A stretch of DNA of 47,822 bases from M55B112 sp040903745 (GTDB lineage Bacteria; Bacteroidota; Bacteroidia; Bacteroidales; GCA-2748055): NCBI GenBank assembly GCA_040903745.1, contig JBBDUV010000035.1:1-47822 (forward strand), written 5' to 3'. The position numbers and the translations under genes were made by a program. Below, piece after piece: positions 42,053-47,822 of the stretch. The first letter of the stretch is position 1; every line of letters begins with the position of its first letter. The notes under the pieces were generated by a model, which saw only the letters and a list, made by a program, of their open reading frames with translations, made no database searches and was not told where the DNA came from.

Positions 42053-42679
42053 CTATCTTCTGGAATATCCTCTTCCGCGGCTCGTGAAATAATAAACGGC
42101 ATGTACCTGCAAAATCGGTGCTGATAACGGCGCGGTCATAAATTTTTCACCGGCAGTGGCATCACCCAACCTCAGTCCGGCAAAATTGTATCTGCCCGAA
42201 ACAATGAAGTCCCAATGGGGGCTCATGCGCATCTCCATGGCGGCACCCATGGAAGGACCCAATCCTGTAACCGAGGAATCTGCTGGTATCTCAGGAAAGG
42301 TTATCACCTCTTCAATCCTCGAAATGATATGCGTATAGTTGATCCCCCCGAGGGCAACAAGCTTCATCGTTTTTTCATGAAAAACCAGGTATTGCAGATC
42401 CAGGTCGCCATGAAACATATAGGTTGTGGTAAGGTATTTGATTTGGTTCACAACCTGTGGATTAAACAATGTGACAGAAGGCGTCAGATGGAAAACCCGT
42501 TTTTTGCTCAGCGGGATCCATGTCTTGATATTCACACCGGGATTACCGGTGGCCCCCTCATTAAATCTCTTCTCCGTTGAAAATGTCAGCCCGGCTCCAA
42601 TCCTTTCAGGCTGCGCTACAACAGTGGTTGTGAAGAACAATACCGGCACCAATATAAGCAGCAATCTTTTCACAAGCAT
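42053..42679 (-). CDS. Outer membrane beta-barrel protein
   Basis: A 208-residue protein with a signal peptide (residues 1-22, MLVKRLLLILVPVLFFTTTVVAQ). The rest is a series of amphipathic strands with aromatic ends (RIGAGLTFSTEKRF, HLTPSVTLFNPQV, YMFHGDLDLQYLVF, KLVALGGINYTHI, DFIVSGRYNFAGLRLG), ending VHAVYYFTSRGRG, typical of small eight-stranded barrel proteins. No specific family is recognised. It is a single gene on the minus strand, preceded by a leader repeat also found upstream of the AsmA-like gene. Role unknown. Confidence 0.8.
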   Translation of the reverse strand: MLVKRLLLILVPVLFFTTTVVAQPERIGAGLTFSTEKRFNEGATGNPGVNIKTWIPLSKKRVFHLTPSVTLFNPQVVNQIKYLTTTYMFHGDLDLQYLVFHEKTMKLVALGGINYTHIISRIEEVITFPEIPADSSVTGLGPSMGAAMEMRMSPHWDFIVSGRYNFAGLRLGDATAGEKFMTAPLSAPILQVHAVYYFTSRGRGYSRR

Positions 42680-42732
42680 ATCTTATTTAAAACCTTATCA
42701 TTTAATTAGTTATAAATATCATTTTTTCTACA

Positions 42733-42817
42733 GGTAAGTTATTCTTCCTCCTTCTTCGGCGGACCCATGAATTCCACTTCGTTCCGGTTGTTGCCTCACA
42801 TCAAAAAAATATTTACA
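42733..42817. repeat. Leader repeat, copy B, upstream of beta-barrel gene
   Basis: Nearly the same as 34288-34367, with a few substitutions and a short insertion. It lies about 54 bases ahead of the minus-strand beta-barrel gene, at almost the same distance as copy A from its gene. The remaining 42818-42970 has no gene. A weaker match to part of this repeat (GAGCTCCGCTTCG...CGGTTCTT) is at the window end near 47792. Confidence 0.7.
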
Positions 42818-42970
42818 ACAAATAATTCCTGTTGCATACCGAACAAAATCATTTCCTGGAAGAACCAGACCCATCGTTGCTTAGGTATTCAACCGATAAC
42901 AAAAGTAAAAAAAAAACGATTGTATAAAAAGAAGCTATGAAAAGTGGCTATGAAAATGAACAGAAATTGT

Positions 42971-42978
42971 TAAATTTG
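42971..42978 (+). promoter_or_regulatory. Bacteroidota -7 box (TAAATTTG) for atpD-atpC
   Basis: TAAATTTG matches TAnnTTTG and lies 38 bases upstream of the atpD ATG. No clear -33 element is seen. Confidence 0.45.
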
Positions 42979-43016
42979 TTGCTCTCATTTTTTAAAACAG
43001 GTAATAAATAGGATGC

Positions 43017-44525
43017 ATGTCAATAAAAGGAAAAGTTATACAGGTTATTGGTCCTGTAGTAGATGTAAGTTTTGATGCAACCGGGGCTGACCTTCCCAAT
43101 ATCCATGATGCCCTTACAATTACACGTGAGGATGGTGAAAAACTAATTATTGAATGTCAGCAGCATATCGGAGAGCATTCCATCCGTACCATAGCAATGG
43201 ATTCAACGGACGGACTTCAGCGGGGAATGGAAGTGGTCTCCCTCGATTCGCCCATTACCATGCCGAATGGAGAACAAATCAAAGGCCGCTTGCTGAATGT
43301 AGTGGGGGAACCAATCGATGGTATTGGCAAGATTGACAAAACCGGCGGGTATCCGGTCCACAGTGAACCACCGCTGTTTAATGACCTCGCAACGGAATCT
43401 GAAATACTTTTCACCGGTATCAAGGTGATCGATCTGCTCGAGCCCTATGTAAAAGGAGGAAAGGTTGGACTCTTCGGAGGCGCAGGTGTGGGCAAAACAG
43501 TTCTGATCATGGAGTTGATCAATAACATCGCGAAGAAATATTCCGGCATGTCTGTTTTTGCAGGCGTGGGTGAACGAACCCGTGAAGGAAACGACCTTTT
43601 AAGGGAGATGATCGAATCGGGCGTGATCAAATATGGAGAAGCGTTTGAGAAATCGATGGAGGAGGGCTCCTGGGACCTCGATAAGATTGATCTTGAAAAG
43701 CTGAAAGAGTCACAGGCCACCCTGGTTTTTGGTCAGATGAACGAGCCTCCCGGTGCACGTGCAACCGTTGCCCTTTCAGGTCTTACCGTGGCAGAATCAT
43801 TCCGCGACGGCATTGGTGAAGATGGAGAAGGGAAAGACATCCTCTTCTTTGTCGACAATATTTTCCGTTTTACACAAGCCGGTTCAGAAGTATCCGCGCT
43901 GCTTGGAAGAATGCCTTCAGCCGTAGGCTACCAGCCAACGCTGGCTACAGAAATGGGGCAGATGCAGGAACGAATCACATCAACAAAAAATGGTTCGATT
44001 ACTTCGGTTCAGGCTATCTATGTGCCTGCCGATGACCTCACGGACCCGGCCCCGGCAACCACCTTCGCACACCTTGATGCCACGACGGTATTAAGCAGAA
44101 AAATTGCATCGATGGGTATATACCCGGCTGTTGATCCACTTGATTCAAACTCAAGAATACTGATGGAGGAGGTCGTTGGAAAAGAGCATTATGATACTGC
44201 CCAACGAATCAAGGTGCTGCTGCAGCGTTACAATGAGCTGCAGGATATCATTGCCATTCTTGGTATGGACGAGCTTTCTGAGGAGGATAAACTGATCGTT
44301 CACCGGGCAAGAAGGGTGCAGCGTTTTCTCTCCCAGCCTTTCTTTGTTGCTTCTCAGTTCACGGGACTTGATGGGGTGTCTGTCTCTATTGAGGATTCCA
44401 TCAGGGGGTTCAAGATGATCATGGATGGGGAGGTTGATAAATATCCTGAAGCAGCTTTTAACCTGGTGGGAACCATTGAAGAAGCCATCGAAAAGGGAGA
44501 AAAACTTCTTAGTGAATCGAAATAG
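43017..44525 (+). CDS. atpD: F1Fo-ATP synthase beta subunit
   Basis: A 502-residue catalytic subunit. The P-loop GGAGVGKTVLIMELINN is at about 153-169, the Walker B and catalytic loop in ILFFVDNIFRFTQAGSEVSALLGRMPSAVGYQPTLATEMG (about 278-315), and TSVQAIYVPADDLTDPAPATTFAHLDATTVLSR shortly after, all intact. It binds and makes ATP in F1. It is longer than E. coli beta (460), with an extra loop around 210-235 (SMEEGSWDLDKIDLEKLKE), which is usual in Bacteroidota. It is followed by atpC, and the other ATPase genes are absent, also normal in this phylum. The ATG at 43017 begins the family's usual N-terminus. Confidence 0.97.
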   Translation: MSIKGKVIQVIGPVVDVSFDATGADLPNIHDALTITREDGEKLIIECQQHIGEHSIRTIAMDSTDGLQRGMEVVSLDSPITMPNGEQIKGRLLNVVGEPIDGIGKIDKTGGYPVHSEPPLFNDLATESEILFTGIKVIDLLEPYVKGGKVGLFGGAGVGKTVLIMELINNIAKKYSGMSVFAGVGERTREGNDLLREMIESGVIKYGEAFEKSMEEGSWDLDKIDLEKLKESQATLVFGQMNEPPGARATVALSGLTVAESFRDGIGEDGEGKDILFFVDNIFRFTQAGSEVSALLGRMPSAVGYQPTLATEMGQMQERITSTKNGSITSVQAIYVPADDLTDPAPATTFAHLDATTVLSRKIASMGIYPAVDPLDSNSRILMEEVVGKEHYDTAQRIKVLLQRYNELQDIIAILGMDELSEEDKLIVHRARRVQRFLSQPFFVASQFTGLDGVSVSIEDSIRGFKMIMDGEVDKYPEAAFNLVGTIEEAIEKGEKLLSESK

Positions 44526-44560
44526 TAGTGATTTATTGTTTATAATTCAGAAGAATATAC

Positions 44561-44806
44561 ATGTTGCTGGAAATCATATCACCCGATAAAAAGCTTTTTT
44601 CGGGAGAGGTTATTAGCCTGAACGTACCTGGTTCGAAAGATCCGTTTATGATACTTAATAACCATGCGCCCATTATATCGACACTGGAAAAGGGGATCAT
44701 TAAAATTCTCGAAAAAGACGGGAAGATCTCCACCTTTGAAGTTGAAGGTGGTGTGATTGAGGCCAAAAACAACAAAATTATTGTTCTTGCTGAAAACGCG
44801 ATATAA
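44561..44806 (+). CDS. atpC: F1Fo-ATP synthase epsilon subunit, short form
   Basis: An 81-residue protein with only the N-terminal beta-sandwich of epsilon: MLLEIISPDKKLFSGEVISLNVPGS, ILNNHAPIISTLEKGII and FEVEGGVIEAKNNKIIVLAE. The C-terminal two-helix domain, which inhibits ATP hydrolysis in E. coli (139 residues), is absent. Short epsilon subunits are common in Bacteroidota. It connects gamma to the c-ring. It starts 35 bases after atpD and is in the same operon. Confidence 0.93.
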   Translation: MLLEIISPDKKLFSGEVISLNVPGSKDPFMILNNHAPIISTLEKGIIKILEKDGKISTFEVEGGVIEAKNNKIIVLAENAI

Positions 44807-45572
44807 TGTTGTACTGCTAACGCTGACCAGAACCCCCCGGCTGATCTTTTCAATCGTAATCTTTTGGTCAGGCCTGATCCTTTTTGCCCAACCCGAAAGA
44901 TCAACCGTCTCATTTTTCTCCAATGACAGCCTCCTTATAACGGCAGATGAATTTATAACCTCCGATTCTTTTTCATACCTGATCCTTATCCATGAACAGG
45001 GATCGAGCCGGGGAGAATTCAACGAAATATTAAACCGCTTTCAGAAGATGAACTACAATTGCCTCGCCGTTGATGTCAGAAACGGAGGAAACTCAAACTT
45101 CATTCCGAATGAAACCGCAAAAAGAGCCAGGAATAAAGGAAAAAGAAACAATTGTGAGGCGGTGGAGGCTGATATACTGGCTGCCATAGACTATGCTTAT
45201 GAAAAATCGGGGCATGGCGTTATTCTGCTGGGAGCAGGCGCAAATGGATCCCTGGTACTTAAAGCGGCAAAAGAACAAGATGTCGTAAATGCCGCAATCG
45301 CATTGAGTCCGGGAGAGTTTTTCCTACCTCTTTTCAGCGTGGAGAATACCATCTCCGGTATTCAAAAACCATTGTTGATTACCGCCAACAGAACTGAACT
45401 TCCCTATATTGAACAGATCATGTCGAACGTTGAGGAGGAGTATAAAACAATCTTCGTTCCTGAAAATTCTGAAGGAGAAAGAGGATCAGCGGCCCTCGTG
45501 CCGGACAATCCCTCTTACACTGAATATTGGCTTGCTATTCTTCTGTTTTTCAAGGATCTGCAAGTATGGTAA
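44787..45572 (+). CDS. Exported alpha/beta-hydrolase-like protein lacking the usual nucleophile
   Basis: About 261 residues, with an N-terminal hydrophobic signal (IFSIVIFWSGLILFAQ). The fold reads as a DLH-like hydrolase: YLILIHEQGSSRGEFNEIL (oxyanion loop), CLAVDVRNGGNSN, ETAKRARNKGKRNNCEAVEADILAAIDYA. The nucleophile elbow is ILLGAGANGSLVLKAA; relatives have Ser in this elbow, here Ala or Gly, so it may be inactive. AIALSPGEFF follows as in the family. No ATG is available; the only in-frame starts are TTG (44757, 44781, 44787) or CTG, and all overlap atpC. Translation may be coupled to atpC. Its end overlaps the GT9 gene by 7 bases. Confidence 0.65.
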   Translation: MLKTRYNVVLLTLTRTPRLIFSIVIFWSGLILFAQPERSTVSFFSNDSLLITADEFITSDSFSYLILIHEQGSSRGEFNEILNRFQKMNYNCLAVDVRNGGNSNFIPNETAKRARNKGKRNNCEAVEADILAAIDYAYEKSGHGVILLGAGANGSLVLKAAKEQDVVNAAIALSPGEFFLPLFSVENTISGIQKPLLITANRTELPYIEQIMSNVEEEYKTIFVPENSEGERGSAALVPDNPSYTEYWLAILLFFKDLQVW

Positions 45573-46576
45573 AATTCCTGGTCATCCGCTTCAGTTCCAT
45601 TGGTGATATCGTTCTGACCTCCCCGGTTGTTCGAGGACTCCATAGACAGGTGGACCATTCCGAAGTTCATTTTCTCACTAAACCTGCCTATGCTGAGCTG
45701 CTGAGGGCCAATCCGCATATCTCAAAAATCCACGTTCTGTCCGAAAACCATGGAGAGACATTTGCAGCGCTCAAAAAGGAGGGTTTCGATTATGTTATCG
45801 ACCTTCAAAACAATATACGCTCACTCCTCGTGAAGCGCTCCCTGAAAAAAATGTATTTCACTGTTCATAAGCTGAATTTTAAAAAATGGCTGCTTGTCAA
45901 CCTCCATATTAACAGGTTGCCCCACAAGCATATTGTCGACCGCTACCTAAAAACCGTGGAACTATTTGATGTAGAGAATGATGGAGATGGACTCGATTAT
46001 TTTATACCAGAAGAGAAGCAGGTTCACCTCCACACGTTACCCGAAGCTTTTCAGCAAGGCTATATTGCTTTAGGTATCGGGGCAAAACACAATACAAAAA
46101 GGCTACCGCCTGATCGCTGGTCTGAACTGGCCGGAATGCTTCAAAAACCGGTAGTGATATTAGGCGGTCCGGAGGATATGGCCAACGGAGAAGAGATAAA
46201 GAAATCCCTGCCCGAAAAAACCATTTTGAATGGTTGCGGCAAATGGTCCATCCACCAGTCGGCATCAATTATTCAACAGGCCAATGGCATTATCACCCAC
46301 GATACCGGAATGATGCATATAGCCGCTGCCTTTAAAAAGAAGATCATCACCATTTGGGGAAATACTGTGCCCCGTTTCGGAATGTATGCCTACGAACCAG
46401 GAGCGGGTTCTATCGATTTCGAGGTAAATGGACTTCGCTGCAGGCCCTGTTCAAAATTGGGGAAAAAGAGATGCCCAAAAAAACATTTCAAATGCATGAT
46501 GGAACAAGATACAGTTACCATTGCCGCTGCTGCCAACCGGCTTTTCAGCCTTACTGTGCCACAAACTGATAGGTGA
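45566..46576 (+). CDS. Glycosyltransferase family 9 (heptosyltransferase-like)
   Basis: A 336-residue protein. The start VKFLVIRFSSIGDIVLTSPVVRGLHRQ is the GT9 N-terminal Rossmann fold, and DYVIDLQNNIRSLLVKRSL follows. The C-terminal donor domain has YIALGIGAKHNTKRLPPDRWSELA, VVILGGPEDMANGEEI and ANGIITHDTGMMHIAAAFKKKIITIWGNTVP, the GT9 signature region. It adds a sugar, typically heptose, to the lipid A core in the cytoplasm. CRPCSKLGKKRCPKKHFKCM near the end has four cysteines, as in many relatives. I start at MVKFLVIRF (45566), which overlaps the hydrolase stop. The end overlaps the convergent TonB-like gene by 26 bases. Confidence 0.9.
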   Translation: MVKFLVIRFSSIGDIVLTSPVVRGLHRQVDHSEVHFLTKPAYAELLRANPHISKIHVLSENHGETFAALKKEGFDYVIDLQNNIRSLLVKRSLKKMYFTVHKLNFKKWLLVNLHINRLPHKHIVDRYLKTVELFDVENDGDGLDYFIPEEKQVHLHTLPEAFQQGYIALGIGAKHNTKRLPPDRWSELAGMLQKPVVILGGPEDMANGEEIKKSLPEKTILNGCGKWSIHQSASIIQQANGIITHDTGMMHIAAAFKKKIITIWGNTVPRFGMYAYEPGAGSIDFEVNGLRCRPCSKLGKKRCPKKHFKCMMEQDTVTIAAAANRLFSLTVPQTDR

Positions 46577-47321
46577 TCCTCGCTTTTTGTCTTTCAGGCG
46601 CATCATAATTGCTCTGAAAGATCGAGGTTAACGCTGCGTTTTCTGCCGCCTCCGTAAAGCAGTTGGAATCCCGCTCCGACTCCACACGAACCACCGAAAC
46701 ATTTCTTACAAAACCGTCGGGCCTGACTTCAAGATCAACTACAACCAGGGCCGAACCTTCACACCTGTATACAGGTACCGTAAGACGGCGGCTCTGTCTG
46801 TCCACCGGCGGGTCAATAAACTCATAGGTAATGGTTGTCGGTCCCGCAAAAGGTTCCTTTTCATCTTCTTCAGCGCGGGAATCAGCCGCCTCCTCTTCAT
46901 AAATATAGGAGGAGATGATCTCTTCCCACTTCTCCCTCTCTTTTAAAAAGTCCTCATCCTTCCGGGCTTCCAACTCATCCAGGAGTTCATTTACATAGTC
47001 GTCGGTAGATATATCCTGATTCACTGCATCATTCACATTTACCGCCCTGTTGCTGGCCCTTTCCCTGGCCTCAAAAACCTGTTCAATCCATTCCGGGGGC
47101 AGTTCAATATTCTCCTCCATCATCAACTCCTCCAACGTTGACTCTTCAGAAAAATCGAGCATCACACCCAGCTCCCTTTCCTGCTTTAACCCCTCAACTT
47201 TTACAAGAACCAACACAATCAGAACTACAAGATGAACGATCACTGTATAGAGGATCGCAACAAGGTTCGTTTTGACGAATTCCTTGAAATTTCGGGGACC
47301 ATATGAAAAAAGATCTGCCAT
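46551..47321 (-). CDS. TonB-like energy transducer protein
   Basis: A 256-residue protein with an N-terminal membrane helix (about 22-42, LVAILYTVIVHLVVLIVLVLV), an acidic, helical middle (about 55-165, rich in Glu and Asp, with no proline spacer) and a C-terminal domain (LTVPVYRCEGSALVVVDLEVRPDGFVRNVSVVR ... CFTEAAENAALTSIFQS) that looks like the TonB C-terminal fold. It would carry energy from ExbB/ExbD to outer membrane receptors, or play a structural role. I start at MADLFSYG (47321); the longer frame adds 24 residues before it. The neighbouring 26-bp tail-to-tail overlap is with the GT9 gene. Confidence 0.75.
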   Translation of the reverse strand: MADLFSYGPRNFKEFVKTNLVAILYTVIVHLVVLIVLVLVKVEGLKQERELGVMLDFSEESTLEELMMEENIELPPEWIEQVFEARERASNRAVNVNDAVNQDISTDDYVNELLDELEARKDEDFLKEREKWEEIISSYIYEEEAADSRAEEDEKEPFAGPTTITYEFIDPPVDRQSRRLTVPVYRCEGSALVVVDLEVRPDGFVRNVSVVRVESERDSNCFTEAAENAALTSIFQSNYDAPERQKARITYQFVAQ

Positions 47322-47411
47322 TTGGTTTTGCAAAAATATGATCTTCTCCGAAATAGAGAAAAATCGTATACTTACATAACGAAGATAAGACAATAAACAT
47401 TCTTTAACTGA

Positions 47412-47609
47412 ATTGAAACTGATCTGTTTGAATATCTTCAGGGCGACAACCCGAAAACAATGCTGAATTTTGCACTGAATCTGGTTGATGCCGGAGGAGA
47501 ACCAATGCGATTGCGCCTTAAGATCAAGCCTTCTGTATACATCGGTGCAACAATGGTCCCCTACCCTGATTATTTTACCATTGATAAAACGTTCCGTTCA
47601 GGAAACTAA
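47412..47609 (+). pseudogene. C-terminal fragment of an unidentified protein
   Basis: A frame open after a stop at 47409 encodes about 65 residues: IETDLFEYLQGDNPKTMLNF, then ALNLVDAGGEPMRLRLKIK, PSVYIGATMVPYPDYFTIDK and TFRSGN. An in-frame ATG at 47460 gives 49 residues. The composition is protein-like with a beta-rich end, but no start-side homology or signal is seen, so it looks like the tail of a lost gene. I do not recognise the family. Confidence 0.4.
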
Positions 47610-47673
47610 GTCTTTGCAAGAAAACGTCAACTACGGCGTTATTATTCGCTGCGCTCATGAGCTAAAGGTTCTC

Positions 47674-47766
47674 GTTTTTGAAGCAGTCATTTACGAACAG
47701 TAAACTCCTTAGCTTCAAAAACTTCGAAAGCCCTGACCGCCGTACTTGGGTACTAAGGCAGGCGGT
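47674..47766. repeat. Dispersed palindromic repeat, copy 2
   Basis: A hairpin with perfect 11-bp arms (GTTTTTGAAGC at 47674-47684, GCTTCAAAAAC at 47712-47722) and a 27-nt loop, then the 37-nt module (47730-47766) found at 14837-14873. The arms differ in sequence from those of copy 1 but pair as well, and the loop lengths are 27 and 28. The window ends in further repeat-like sequence (47767-47822). Confidence 0.7.
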
Positions 47767-47822
47767 ACTTGTATTTGACGCTTTGACTTCGTCGAGCTCC
47801 GCTTCGCTACGGTTCTTATCAA

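Overview
The window looks like a chromosomal segment of a Bacteroidota bacterium, most like the Bacteroidales/Marinilabiliales. This rests on promoter-like TAnnTTTG boxes upstream of several genes, rare Shine-Dalgarno sites, a split F-ATPase locus holding only atpD-atpC with a short epsilon subunit, a PadR-PspC pair, DUF4143 ATPases, a YfiR-coiled coil-SpoIIE phosphatase, and a small GH16-like/GGT unit. No species call is possible from sequence reading alone.

Region 1 (1-5.7 kb, minus strand, AT-richer) looks like an accessory block. It holds an ECF sigma factor, its membrane anti-sigma factor and a secreted His-rich protein, then a redox cluster under a TetR-type regulator. That cluster is decaying. 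The carboxymuconolactone-decarboxylase gene has an in-frame amber codon, a peroxiredoxin-like gene has lost its catalytic middle, and a HEAT-thioredoxin protein carries the first ~50 residues of a DsrE paralogue. The block ends at a tRNA-Asn.

Region 2 (5.7-14.9 kb) is mostly core and plus-strand: a PfkB/adenosine-type kinase, padR-pspC with a palindromic operator candidate, tRNA-Gln, a YgjP-like metalloprotease (minus strand), tolC with an internally deleted HlyD adaptor, tsaB, efp and a SpoIIE phosphatase. Region 3 (14.9-19.4 kb, minus) is cvpA-tyrS-Wzz-like-O-antigen ligase-like. Region 4 (19.4-24.5 kb) has an unknown protein plus a HAD-IB phosphatase, then a two-gene unit: a duplicated DUF1538 membrane protein overlapping a protein that reads as three consecutive PII-like domains. 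This is the best candidate for a little-described system. A tail-fibre-like C-terminal remnant lies beside it.

Region 5 (24.5-34.5 kb) has a DUF4143 ATPase behind two direct repeats, tRNA-Arg, arfB, a Tat-exported TIM-barrel isomerase, a SNF2 helicase and an AsmA-like protein. Region 6 (34.5-42.7 kb) has a small lipoprotein, a YfiR/SpoIIE signalling phosphatase, an SLC13/TrkA-C transporter, gamma-glutamyltransferase, a GH16-like protein lacking the catalytic acids, and a beta-barrel protein. Region 7 (42.7-47.8 kb) has atpD-atpC, an alpha/beta-hydrolase-like protein without its usual nucleophile, a GT9 heptosyltransferase-like gene, and a convergent TonB-like gene.

Intergenic DNA carries several dispersed repeats. 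One palindromic family (around 14.8 and 47.7 kb) keeps its hairpin while its stem sequence differs. A second repeat sits in the leaders of the AsmA and beta-barrel genes. All functional calls come from reading motifs by eye; no database search was run.
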